Shown here: one piece after another, positions 1 to 6,991 of the stretch
Position numbering within the stretch: position 1 is the stretch's first letter
How the letters are laid out: each line of letters starts with the position of its first letter
NCBI GenBank assembly: GCA_021775795.1
Contig: JAJFHB010000575.1
Coordinates: 1 to 10,136, forward strand
From: Hyphomicrobiales bacterium
Lineage (GTDB): Bacteria; Pseudomonadota; Alphaproteobacteria; Rhizobiales; JAJFHB01
Reading direction: 5' to 3'
DNA: 10,136 nucleotides
Position numbers and translations under genes: made by a program
Notes under the pieces: generated by a model
What the model was told of the DNA's origin: nothing
The model's database searches: none
What the model saw: only the letters and a program-made list of their open reading frames with translations

Positions 1-69
1 CCCGAAACCATTACACCTGCCAATTTGCCAGTTGATCTCAATACGTTGGTTTTTGGTTGTGGGCGCTGA
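1..69 (+). CDS. possible 3' end of an upstream gene
   Basis: Frame 1 is open from the window edge to a TGA at 67-69 and would encode the last 22 residues of an upstream protein ending LNTLVFGCGR. A 66-base open frame is common by chance, I recognise no family in the tail, and frame 2 is also open across this stretch. It is listed only because a gene reading into the window from the left would most simply end here. From 70 to 204 I see no gene and no convincing promoter; this stretch is the leader of the regulator gene that follows. Confidence 0.15.
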   Translation, partial: PETITPANLPVDLNTLVFGCGR

Positions 70-204
70 GCCAGGTCAGGCAATCGACACAGCCATCCCA
101 GGAATGACGAAACCGCATTGTTGTGAGAGTTGCAGCCTTTCAACCTCAGGACGTGAAGGAAGACCTGCTGCCGTCCCCTCCGGAGTGTTGCGAAGAGACT
201 GGAA

Positions 205-1200
205 ATGTCCGAAGTTGCCGGTCGGATGAATACACCTGCTACAGATGAGAGAACCCTTCCCACGGAAAACTTCGGGTTTCTGTTGGTGTCCGGATTCCCT
301 CTGGCGGCTTTTGCGTCCGCGATCGATGTACTCGCGCTGGCAAATTATGTCAGCGGCAAGACACTTTATCGGTGGAGCACAGTCTCGGTCGACGGTGACA
401 GTGTTGAGGCCATGAACGGCCTGAACTCGGTTGCCGACTGGAAGATCGAAAATGCCCCGCGATATGATGTCATTACAGTTTGCTGTGGCATTGGAGCTGC
501 CAGACGACGGGATGACGGGCTCGAGGAATGGTTGCGTTGTCGCCACAAAATGGGCGCCCGCGTAGGCAGCATGTCGACTGGGAGCTGGTTGTTGGCGCGT
601 GCTGGTTTGCTCGACGGAAAGCGTTGCACTATTCACTGGGAAGATCTGGAATCATTTCGTGAGAGTTATCCGAACCTTCCTGCAACTTCAGAAATCTTTG
701 AGATCGATGGTCGGATATTTACGTGCTCCGGCGGCTCAGCGGCAACAGACCTGTACTTATCGCTTGTCGCCGAAGACCATGGTTTAGAGCTTGCATCAAG
801 AGTTGCAGAACAGCTCGTTCGCGGCCCGGCCCGCGCCGACACCACCAATCAAAGGCTCAAACTGCAGGACCGACTGGGTATCAGAAGCCCGCACTTGGCG
901 TCAGCCGTTGCTTTGATGGAACAACACATCGAAGAGCCATTAGCGCAGAGCGACATCGCCCGCCTCGTTGGCATATCCGGCCGCCAGTTAGAACGGTTGT
1001 TTCATAATCACCTTGGCCGCACACCTCAACTATACTATCGCGAAGTCCGCTTACGCCATGCGCAGTCACTGCTGCGCAAAACTGGGCTGACGGTAATGCA
1101 AGTCGCCAGTGCATCGGGTTTTTGCACAGCCTCTTATCTGGCAAAATGTTACCTTGCACACTTTGGACACCCTCCAAATTCTGAAATGAAATTCTCGTGA
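205..1200 (+). CDS. GlxA family transcriptional regulator (DJ-1/PfpI-like domain + AraC HTH)
   Basis: A 331-residue DNA-binding regulator with the usual two-domain layout and length of the GlxA/CdhR/GbdR family. Residues 22-200 form a class I glutamine-amidotransferase-like (DJ-1/PfpI) ligand-sensing domain. Residues 230-325 form an AraC/XylS domain with two helix-turn-helices (IARLVGISGRQLERLF near 251-266, and VASASGFCTASYLAKCY near 300-316). The stretch RAGLLDGKRCTIHWEDLESF (132-151) and the QRLKLQDRLG linker (216-225) resemble regulators of carnitine, glycine betaine and amino-acid catabolism; this similarity is from memory. The nucleophile-elbow position reads GSMSTGSW (121-128), with serine where many relatives have cysteine. 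These domains sense ligands rather than catalyse. The start at 205 has GAAGAGA at 192-198 in front of it; a second ATG at 226 has no comparable site. It lies first in a run of plus-strand genes and probably controls them. The ligand is unknown. Confidence 0.93.
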   Translation: MSEVAGRMNTPATDERTLPTENFGFLLVSGFPLAAFASAIDVLALANYVSGKTLYRWSTVSVDGDSVEAMNGLNSVADWKIENAPRYDVITVCCGIGAARRRDDGLEEWLRCRHKMGARVGSMSTGSWLLARAGLLDGKRCTIHWEDLESFRESYPNLPATSEIFEIDGRIFTCSGGSAATDLYLSLVAEDHGLELASRVAEQLVRGPARADTTNQRLKLQDRLGIRSPHLASAVALMEQHIEEPLAQSDIARLVGISGRQLERLFHNHLGRTPQLYYREVRLRHAQSLLRKTGLTVMQVASASGFCTASYLAKCYLAHFGHPPNSEMKFS

Positions 1201-1271
1201 ATACGAACCAGGGCACCTGACAACTGGCACACTGCAGTTACGCAATTCCAATTCTTGATGGAGAAATCGTC

Positions 1272-1658
1272 ATGGCGAGAAATGCAGTTGTTGCAGAAGA
1301 TGCGCCGTCTGGCGCCGGACCTTATTCACCTGCCATCAGAGCAGGGGACTTTCTTTTTTTGTCCGGCATTGGTGCCCTTCATCCCGTTACCCACGAGATC
1401 ATCGGTGAAGACATTGCGGCGCAGACCCGGCACACAATGTCGAACATTACAGCCATTTTGAAAGCCGGTGGAGCCACGCTCGACGATGTGGTCAAGATGG
1501 ATGTCTATTTGCAGAACCCTCAAGACTATGAGGCGTTCAACATGATCTATGCTGAGTATTTCAGTGAGCCATATCCGGCACGATTGACGGTCGGTGCCGG
1601 GCAAGTGTGGGAGATGCTCATTAAGATGGATTGTGTCCCTTATCTGGGGTCTGAGTGA
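1272..1658 (+). CDS. RidA family protein (YjgF/YER057c/UK114), reactive imine/enamine deaminase
   Basis: At 128 residues this has the normal size of a RidA protein. Family members form trimers and hydrolyse reactive enamine/imine intermediates released by PLP enzymes or amine oxidases to ketones and ammonia. Visible family marks are GPYSPAIRAGDFLFLSG (16-32), the helix ending NITAILKAGGATLDDVVKMDVYL (58-80), and the PAR motif with Arg104, which aligns with the catalytic arginine of E. coli RidA. Asp120 sits where E. coli has the conserved C-terminal Glu. GGAGA at 1260-1264 precedes the ATG at a good distance. It follows the GlxA-type regulator by 71 bp and precedes the cupin gene by 140 bp. 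RidA homologues inside catabolic operons are often pathway-specific relatives (Rid2-Rid7), so it may serve a substrate pathway rather than be the housekeeping ridA; hence no symbol. Confidence 0.93.
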   Translation: MARNAVVAEDAPSGAGPYSPAIRAGDFLFLSGIGALHPVTHEIIGEDIAAQTRHTMSNITAILKAGGATLDDVVKMDVYLQNPQDYEAFNMIYAEYFSEPYPARLTVGAGQVWEMLIKMDCVPYLGSE

Positions 1659-1798
1659 GACTTCAAGACATCGGCCATCAGAATTTGGCGCAAGGACCGA
1701 AGTCGCATGCTTGTGGCTCAGCGTCGGTTCAGTTGTTTCCTTGAAGCTCTGTCCAACGGAAGATCATGCTGTCTGTTAAATGCGAAGGGATTGTTGTT

Positions 1799-2410
1799 GT
1801 GAGCATTGAAGCCACTGGCCGCAAAAATGAACGCAACCAATTGGTCATGCAGGCCATGAAAGATATTCGCGTGGCCATGGAAGCAGGCTCTTCGCTGGAT
1901 AATCTGAATAGGGCAAAGGCTCATTTGATTGCTTTGGCCACACAGCAGCATCTATTTGACTTCAGGGACTTTCCTTTGCCGATAGATGACGCGATGGAAT
2001 GCTCTTACCTTGTTCATGAAGCGCCAGACGGCAGCTATTCACTGTATGTCAACTCCGGCGCACCACATCAATATTATGCTCCTCACGACCATGGCGACGC
2101 CTGGGCAATTATCGCAGGTGTCACCGGCCGCGAACGGCACCAGCTTTATCTTCGCCGTAATCCCGGCGAGCCAGGTGATGGGCCACTTGTAAAGAAGGGA
2201 GAGTTTATCGTTGCTGCCGGGCAGGCGGTTACGATGCAGCCAGACGGCATTCATGAGGTGAATGCGATGGACGGCAAGCCCCTGTTACACCTGCATCTTT
2301 ATGCCAAGAATTTCACGCTGCAAGGGGAGCGTTGGAAGTACGACCTTGAAGAGGGCACAGCTGAACGGTTTTATCTGGACGAACTTGGCAGCATTACTGA
2401 TGCCCGCTAA
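1799..2410 (+). CDS. cysteine dioxygenase-like cupin (double-stranded beta-helix metal enzyme)
   Basis: About 203 residues. An N-terminal helical segment is followed by a single-domain cupin of the kind often annotated as a predicted metal-dependent enzyme of the double-stranded beta-helix superfamily, related to thiol dioxygenases. With the GTG as residue 1, motif 1 reads APHDHGDAWAIIAGVTGRER (94-113), giving His96 and His98. Motif 2, QPDGIHEV (147-154), gives His152. Together these make a 3-His iron site as in cysteine dioxygenase; His164/His166 lie in the following strand. Family knowledge suggests an O2-dependent, non-haem Fe(II) enzyme; the substrate is unknown. The frame also has an ATG at 1766, but GGAAG lies only 3 bases before it. 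The GTG at 1799 has AAGGGA at 1785-1790 with an 8-base spacer, and I prefer it. A 50 bp gap separates it from the next plus-strand gene. Confidence 0.85.
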   Translation: MSIEATGRKNERNQLVMQAMKDIRVAMEAGSSLDNLNRAKAHLIALATQQHLFDFRDFPLPIDDAMECSYLVHEAPDGSYSLYVNSGAPHQYYAPHDHGDAWAIIAGVTGRERHQLYLRRNPGEPGDGPLVKKGEFIVAAGQAVTMQPDGIHEVNAMDGKPLLHLHLYAKNFTLQGERWKYDLEEGTAERFYLDELGSITDAR

Positions 2411-2460
2411 GCCGTTTTAGCCTCTATCGGAAATTGCAGAGCCAGTACATTGGAGAACAC

Positions 2461-2838
2461 ATGCCGTCACTTACAACCGAGGCCCGCGAAGCTTGGCAAA
2501 ACCGAGAGCGTCGCATGGTTTTGACAACAACCGACCGACATAATATTCCCAATGCCATCTGGCTTCTCTGCGCAGAGCTTGTCGATGACGACCGGATCGT
2601 TATTGCAAATAATTCCATGAGCAAGACACTCGAGAACATTGAGGCCGGCTGCAAGGCATCCCTGCTGTTCATAGCCCCGGAACGAGAAGCCTACCAGGTG
2701 AAGGGCTCAATCAGCAATCATACGAGCGGCCCGGTTTACGATGGCATGAAAACCTGGCTGAAACCGGAGTATCCGGGCCGGAGCGCCGTTCTGCTTGAAA
2801 TCGAAGAGATTTATTACGGTGCAAAAAAGATTGCTTGA
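2461..2838 (+). CDS. pyridoxamine 5'-phosphate oxidase family protein (FMN-binding split barrel)
   Basis: A small 125-residue single-domain protein. The pattern RRMVLTTTDRHNIPNAIWL (17-35), then DDRIVIANNSMSKTLENI (43-60), then KASLLFIAP (65-73) and AYQVKGS (77-83) is the standard order of the PNPOx-like split barrel: first strand, solvent-facing turn, FMN-phosphate-region lysine before a helix, then the dimer-interface strand. Members bind FMN, F420 or haem and act as small oxidoreductases or flavin carriers. This one is too short and lacks the C-terminal part of the true PdxH vitamin B6 enzyme, so that role is unlikely. The chosen ATG has GGAGA at 2452-2456. An in-frame TTG at 2434 would add nine residues but has no clear binding site. 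The stop lies 12 bp before the next gene, suggesting co-translation. Confidence 0.85.
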   Translation: MPSLTTEAREAWQNRERRMVLTTTDRHNIPNAIWLLCAELVDDDRIVIANNSMSKTLENIEAGCKASLLFIAPEREAYQVKGSISNHTSGPVYDGMKTWLKPEYPGRSAVLLEIEEIYYGAKKIA

Positions 2839-2850
2839 AGGGGTCTAGTA

Positions 2851-3312
2851 ATGACGGTGTTGACTGTCGAACAGCTTCATAAGATTGTCGACTTCGCCTT
2901 TGCAGGTGAACGAGTGCACCCAACCATCAAGCTTGCCGTTGCTGTCGCAGATGCCGGCGGTCACATATTGATCGCAGCGCGTGAACCGGAATCACCAGCT
3001 CTTCTTCTTGATATCGCGCAATCCAAGGCCAAATCATGCGTGGCGATCGGTATGCCAACACGGGCAATTATGGATCTCGCCAGTAAGAAGCCCACCTGGT
3101 TCAGCAGCGCCTCTCGAGTTGCCCAAAGTGCGACCGGATCGCCGCTGTGGGGTGCTCTGGGTGGTGTCATAATACGTGATGAACACGGCTGTCTAGTTGG
3201 TGCTGTTGCTGTCGCTGGAGATACTGGTGCTGGTGACGAAGCGCATGCGAAAGCCGCTATCGAGCACATCGGTCTGGTTCCCGACGTAAAAGGTCTTGAT
3301 GTAGTCTGGTAG
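2851..3312 (+). CDS. GlcG/HbpS family (DUF336) haem-binding-like protein
   Basis: A 153-residue protein of the GlcG/HbpS/PduO-C fold (DUF336). Typical marks are KLAVAVADAGGHILIAAREP (27-46), the helix DIAQSKAKSCVAIGMPT (54-70), and GALGGVIIRDEHGCLVGAVA (101-120) followed by VAGDTGAGDEAHAKAAIE (121-138). In HbpS of Streptomyces the fold binds haem under oxidative stress; PduO-C domains relate to cobalamin; GlcG itself sits in glycolate operons with unclear function. It could therefore bind haem or another small ligand, or act in a redox-linked catabolic pathway. AGGGG at 2839-2843, starting right after the preceding stop, serves as a ribosome binding site 7 bases before the ATG. It is the last gene of the plus-strand run and ends 31 bp from the stop of the convergent methyltransferase gene. 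Confidence 0.87.
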   Translation: MTVLTVEQLHKIVDFAFAGERVHPTIKLAVAVADAGGHILIAAREPESPALLLDIAQSKAKSCVAIGMPTRAIMDLASKKPTWFSSASRVAQSATGSPLWGALGGVIIRDEHGCLVGAVAVAGDTGAGDEAHAKAAIEHIGLVPDVKGLDVVW

Positions 3313-3343
3313 CGCAAAGTTCGGGAACAGGATGCGGCCGCAG

Positions 3344-4174
3344 CTAGGTCTTTTTGCACATGATCTCGAGAGGGACGAGGGCGCCTTCTTTCATGGCCCG
3401 GCCGGAATTTGCGATAACCGTATCGGCCAGGCTTCCATGAATGACACCGACCGCTCTTTGCAGCGGCTTGCCGGTTGCCTCGACGGCCTTCTTTGAGCGG
3501 ACACCAAAATCGAGGATGGCCTCAAGATTGTCCCTGACATCTGTGATGACGAAGCCGGCCTGTTCCAACCCTGCGCGTGTTGCATCCGGTGTGGAAAGAA
3601 AACTCGTGTCCGAAGTTTTTGCCCAGGGGGTAGGGTACTCCGGCCCTTCTGCTGGCCCGTCGGAAACATCTATCAGAACAAACCAACCCCCAGGTTTCAG
3701 CACCCTGTGAATTTCCCGGTAGAAGCCGGACTTGTCTTCTATGTTCATCGAAACATTCATTGAGTAGGCGCCGTCAAAAACGCCATCCCCGAAAGGCATG
3801 GAGAGAGCATTGCCTTCGCGGATATCAATTTGGTCCTTCAGGCCCACTCTTTCGTTCAGTTCGCGGGCAACGACGCAAAATTCATTGGTCAGATCGATGC
3901 CGGTTACAGGACAGCCAAATCTGCTGGCCATGTAACGTGCCGGACCGCCGATTCCACATCCGACATCAAGGAGATGATCGGTGTTCGAGACGTCGAGAAG
4001 AGCTGCAAGTTCAACTGTGGCTTCAATACCGCGACCATGAAACTGATCATAGGGCGCCAGTTTTTCGACACTCAGCGCGGTCGTGTCTATGCCGTCTTCT
4101 GCCAGGGTCGCCAACAAACGCTCAAGCAGACTGCCGCTGGTGTAATGATCTGCGACATCCTGTTCTTCAGCCAT
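3344..4174 (-). CDS. class I SAM-dependent methyltransferase
   Basis: A 276-residue Rossmann-fold methyltransferase. Motif I LLDVGCGIGGPARYMA (68-83) binds S-adenosylmethionine. Asp94 in VTGIDLT (90-96) would contact the ribose hydroxyls. GNALSMPF (121-128) carries the adenine-side acidic region, FDGAYSMNVSMNIEDK (133-148) is motif II, and HRVLKPGGWFVLIDV (156-170) is motif III. The N-terminal YDQFHGRGIEAT and the MNVSMNI block resemble the glycine/sarcosine/sterol-type small-molecule methyltransferases more than rRNA or protein enzymes, but the substrate is not determinable here. The frame extends upstream to a TTG at 4183. The ATG at 4174 is better placed behind AAAAGG on the minus strand. 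The gene is transcribed toward the regulator/RidA/HbpS unit, so it is probably independent of it. Confidence 0.88.
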   Translation of the reverse strand: MAEEQDVADHYTSGSLLERLLATLAEDGIDTTALSVEKLAPYDQFHGRGIEATVELAALLDVSNTDHLLDVGCGIGGPARYMASRFGCPVTGIDLTNEFCVVARELNERVGLKDQIDIREGNALSMPFGDGVFDGAYSMNVSMNIEDKSGFYREIHRVLKPGGWFVLIDVSDGPAEGPEYPTPWAKTSDTSFLSTPDATRAGLEQAGFVITDVRDNLEAILDFGVRSKKAVEATGKPLQRAVGVIHGSLADTVIANSGRAMKEGALVPLEIMCKKT

Positions 4175-4262
4175 GCGTTGCAAGCCTTTTTGTGAGTCAG
4201 CGTCGAAGCATGACCGCGTGATGTTTTGTCATTGCGGTACGAATAGCGCGAGGAACAGCATA

Positions 4263-4595
4263 TCAATTCAGATTGCTGCGCATCCGATAGATGCCACCTT
4301 CATACTCGTCGAAGACTTCACCGACCTGCGGGTGCCGGACGGGATCGCCGGAATCGTCCTGCAGCAGGTTTTGCTCTGAAACATAGGCGACATACTCCGT
4401 CTCCTCGTTTTCAGCGAGCAGATGGTAGTACGGTTGGTCTTTCGAGGGCCGAATTGATTCAGGAATGGACAACCACCATTCTTCGGTGTTGTCGAAACTC
4501 GGATCTATATCGAAAACGACGCCGCGAAACGAAAAAAACCGGTGTTTCACAACCTGCCCGATGCCAAATTTTGCTGTTCTTGTCATGTCCATCAT
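4263..4595 (-). CDS. hspQ: heat shock protein HspQ
   Basis: About 110 residues of the HspQ (YccV-like, hemimethylated-DNA-binding domain) family. The body KFGIGQVVKHRFFSFRG, then DPSFDNTEEWW, then KDQPYYHLLAENE, YVAYVSEQNLL and PVRHPQVGEVF matches the family from end to end and is typical of alphaproteobacterial members. In enterobacteria HspQ is a heat-induced protein that stabilises a mutant DnaA and acts as a specificity factor/enhancer for the Lon protease. The frame is open back to a TTG at 4613. Methionines at 4595, 4592 and 4586 are the realistic starts, none with a strong binding site, so the start is uncertain by three residues. It is flanked by 88 bp toward the methyltransferase gene and 145 bp toward the lyase gene, and is not obviously coupled to either. 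Confidence 0.93.
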   Translation of the reverse strand: MMDMTRTAKFGIGQVVKHRFFSFRGVVFDIDPSFDNTEEWWLSIPESIRPSKDQPYYHLLAENEETEYVAYVSEQNLLQDDSGDPVRHPQVGEVFDEYEGGIYRMRSNLN

Positions 4596-4666
4596 TTGGT
4601 TGTCACTACGCAACTCTATCGATCCCCACCGCGACTCTTATCAAACTAACAAATGTCGCTCTCGGT

Positions 4667-4684
4667 AAAAAGAGTAATCTCTTC
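4667..4684 (-). terminator. weak candidate terminator after the CoA-ester lyase gene
   Basis: Read on the minus strand, AAGAG (4683-4679), loop ATTA, CTCTT (4674-4670) is followed by three further T residues (4669-4667). It lies about 57 bp downstream of the lyase stop and upstream of hspQ. The stem has only five pairs and is AT-rich, so it would be a weak terminator at best and may be chance. Confidence 0.25.
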
Positions 4685-4740
4685 AATTAATCGGTACACC
4701 AAACCGTACGAGCAGATAGCAATCTGGGTCAAAGGCATGC

Positions 4741-5790
4741 TCACAGGCCGTAGGCTGCACCCAGTTCCCCATCATTTGCCGCCACCAGCTTTGCCAGATC
4801 GACGATCACCTTTGCCTGTTTCCAGGTCGCATCATCCTGCATTTTTCCGTCTATCATCACAGCACCCGTGCCATCCGGCATGGCTTCAAGAATACGCATG
4901 GCGAACTTTACCTCATCCACATCGGGGCTGAACACACGCTTGGCGATGGTGATTTGACTTGGATGCAGAGACCAGGCTCCCAGGCACCCCTGAAGAAAGG
5001 CGTTGCGAAATTGTGCTTCACACGCTGCAGGGTCAGAAAAATCACCAAACGGTCCATAGAACGCTTTGATGCCGTTCGAGGCACAGGCGTCCACCATTCG
5101 GGCAACCGTGTAATGCCAGAGATCCTGTTGATAGAAAGCGCGGTTGTCGTCATCCGGCGCTGTCCCATCAGCCAAAACACCATAGGATGGATGGCCGCCG
5201 CCAACTCGCGTGGTCTTCATGCCTCTGGATGCGGCAAGATCTGCGGGACCAAGGCTCATGCCATGCATCCTCGGACTGGCTGATGCAATATCATCGACGT
5301 TCTTTACACCTTCGGCCGTCTCAAGAATGGCGTGGATCAATATCGGTTTCGAGATGCCGTTGGCAGCCTCAAGCTGTGCCAGAAGCTGGTCCAGGTAATG
5401 AATATCCCAGATACCTTCGACCTTGGGCAACATGATGACATCGAGTTTTTGGCCAACCGCATTCACAATTTGAACGATGTCATCGAGACCCCACGGGCTG
5501 TTAAGGGCGTTTACCCGCGTCCAAAGGCCGGTAGAACCATACTCATGATCCGATGCCATTTGAATGAAGCCGGAGCGGGCGTCTTCCTTGGCATCAGCAG
5601 GAATGGCGTCTTCCAGGTTGCCGAGCACCACATCCACTTGCCCGAGAAGATCGGGCACCTTGTTGCGCATTTTTTCAATGTGCGGCGGCATGAAATGGAT
5701 CATGCGCTCAAGGCAAACCGGCAGTTCACGGTAAGGGGCGGGCGCACCAATGGCGAGAGGTTGGTAAAAGCGCGAAGGCAATCTTGTCAT
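4741..5790 (-). CDS. HpcH/HpaI aldolase family CoA-ester lyase (malyl-/citramalyl-CoA lyase-like)
   Basis: A 349-residue TIM-barrel lyase of the HpcH/HpaI aldolase/citrate lyase beta family, related to L-malyl-CoA/beta-methylmalyl-CoA lyases. These cleave 3-hydroxyacyl-CoA esters such as malyl-CoA (to acetyl-CoA and glyoxylate) or citramalyl-CoA (to acetyl-CoA and pyruvate) with Mg2+. Visible: [18 protein letters not shown] (55-72), the LEDA signature with GN in place of the usual DL; Arg92 in [16 protein letters not shown] (119-126); the Mg2+ ligand candidates Glu157 in ILETAEG and Asp184 in [17 protein letters not shown] (245-253); and WSLHPSQI (273-280). The N-terminus (residues 1-50) differs from classical malyl-CoA lyases and marks a subgroup. 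GGGA lies just before the ATG on the minus strand. It is divergent from the AEC permease/CaiB pair, a context fitting dicarboxylate or hydroxyacid use. The exact substrate is inferred only. Confidence 0.88.
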   Translation of the reverse strand: MTRLPSRFYQPLAIGAPAPYRELPVCLERMIHFMPPHIEKMRNKVPDLLGQVDVVLGNLEDAIPADAKEDARSGFIQMASDHEYGSTGLWTRVNALNSPWGLDDIVQIVNAVGQKLDVIMLPKVEGIWDIHYLDQLLAQLEAANGISKPILIHAILETAEGVKNVDDIASASPRMHGMSLGPADLAASRGMKTTRVGGGHPSYGVLADGTAPDDDNRAFYQQDLWHYTVARMVDACASNGIKAFYGPFGDFSDPAACEAQFRNAFLQGCLGAWSLHPSQITIAKRVFSPDVDEVKFAMRILEAMPDGTGAVMIDGKMQDDATWKQAKVIVDLAKLVAANDGELGAAYGL

Positions 5791-5944
5791 GACGTTTCCC
5801 GATACGATTTATGCGCGAGACATAAGCCAGCGTTCGTTGCGGTGCAATAGAAGGGTGGTGTGTTGAATTGCGTACTATTGTCCTTTACGGATCACCCGAT
5901 CAAATAACACGACACTTGGACCAGGGTTCGAACAGGCGCACAAC
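5791..5944. promoter_or_regulatory. divergent intergenic region between lyase and AEC permease genes
   Basis: These 154 bp separate two genes read outward, so both promoters should lie here. The best plus-strand match to a sigma70-type promoter is TTGTCC (5878-5883), a 16-base spacer, then TCAAAT (5900-5905), with four of six bases matching in each box. A similarly weak minus-strand match (TTGATC with AATAGT, 18-base spacer) overlaps it. I found no convincing long operator palindrome. Confidence 0.35.
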
Positions 5945-6931
5945 GTGGACGTAATTCTCAATCTGGCATTACCGTTTTTCGGCCTGATCGCTCTTGGTTA
6001 CATCGCTGCTATCATTTTGCGTGTTGAGGAAAGCGGCTTAGCCTGGCTGAACGCCCTGGTCTGGTACTTCGCCCTGCCATCGCTGATTTTTCAAACTGTT
6101 GCTGAAGCCCCCTTTGAGAAACTCCTCAACCTTCCGTTCCTACTTGGTACGACCCTATCCACCTACCTCATCTTCGTCGTGATGGTGGCCATATCAATCA
6201 TCATCTTCCGGTGTCGACTGCATGTTGCCGGAATCCATGCTTCCGCAGCAAGTTATGGCAATGTCGGATACATCGGTCTGGCACTGTCTGTTGCAACTTT
6301 TGGGCCGGAGGCAGCGATTCCTGCAATCCTGATTTTCTGCATGGACAACGCTGTGCAGTTTATCCTCGTGCCGTTGCTGGCAACACTTGGGCTGCGGAGT
6401 GACGATACGCCACCGGGCAAACTCGTTCTCGACATTCTGCGCTCCATTTTCACCCATCCCTTCATCCTGTCCGCACTAGCCGGTGCTTGTTTCGCAGCCT
6501 TTTCACTTGAAATCCCGACGCCGGCCAAGAGCCTGCTGGGGTTTTTGACCAACGCTGCTGCGCCCTGCGCCCTGTTTGCCATGGGTGTGACGCTCGCGTT
6601 GCGTAAAATCGAAGGGATTGGGGCGGAGTTGCCGGTGATCGTCATAATGAAAATGTTCATTCATCCCATCCTTGTGCTTACGCTCCTTAGCCTGATTGGC
6701 GAAACGGACCCGGTATGGATAAGCGTGGCCATATTGATGGCGTCGCTGCCAACGGCTGCAAACGTGTTCATAATGGCGCGCCAGTACAACGCCTACATTG
6801 AAGGGGCTTCCAGCAGCATCCTGATAACCACATTGGTTTCAGCATTTACGCTTTCAGGTCTGCTCTATCTTGTAGATAAGGGCCTGCTTCCGGTACATAT
6901 CACTGAACTGCTTGCTGTTTTTGGTCTTTAG
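5945..6931 (+). CDS. AEC family transporter (auxin efflux carrier type permease)
   Basis: A 328-residue integral membrane protein of the AEC (TC 2.A.69) family, whose bacterial members include malonate/malate carriers such as MdcF. About ten hydrophobic segments are visible: roughly 4-25, 34-52, 63-90, 97-119, 124-148, 167-190, 198-218, 229-251, 257-278 and 287-311. Conserved blocks are WYFALPSLIFQ (40-50), NVGYIGLAL (106-114), PCALFAMGVTLA (207-218) and MASLPTAANVFIMARQYN (265-282). The start is GTG, with a weak AGG about 9 bases before it; no other in-frame start exists before the first membrane segment ends. It is 60 bp upstream of the class III CoA-transferase gene on the same strand and probably co-transcribed, pointing to an organic-acid substrate that is then activated with CoA. 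Direction of transport is not determinable. Confidence 0.9.
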   Translation: MDVILNLALPFFGLIALGYIAAIILRVEESGLAWLNALVWYFALPSLIFQTVAEAPFEKLLNLPFLLGTTLSTYLIFVVMVAISIIIFRCRLHVAGIHASAASYGNVGYIGLALSVATFGPEAAIPAILIFCMDNAVQFILVPLLATLGLRSDDTPPGKLVLDILRSIFTHPFILSALAGACFAAFSLEIPTPAKSLLGFLTNAAAPCALFAMGVTLALRKIEGIGAELPVIVIMKMFIHPILVLTLLSLIGETDPVWISVAILMASLPTAANVFIMARQYNAYIEGASSSILITTLVSAFTLSGLLYLVDKGLLPVHITELLAVFGL

Positions 6932-6991
6932 AAACTGCCTTGAGACAGCAATCGACATTCAACACCAGGCACAATCCAGGGCACGAAAAAC

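Noticed and set aside
76..636. 186-residue open frame on the minus strand opposite the start of the GlxA-type regulator
   Set aside because: It shows no recognisable family and lies antisense to a well-supported regulator domain; it is a shadow of that gene's codon pattern.
1694..1732. Loose inverted repeat GGACCGA/TCGGTTC before the cupin gene, considered as terminator or riboswitch stem
   Set aside because: Seven pairs including a G-T, a long unstructured loop and no T run; it matches no riboswitch I know.
3760..4221. 153-residue plus-strand frame opposite the methyltransferase
   Set aside because: It is antisense to the SAM-binding motifs; Arg/Cys/His-rich composition and no family resemblance.
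4600..4660. Possible heat-shock (sigma32-type) promoter upstream of hspQ
   Set aside because: I could not find a credible pair of sigma32 boxes. A TTGATA/GATAGA pair with an 18-base spacer is present on the minus strand but the second box is poor.
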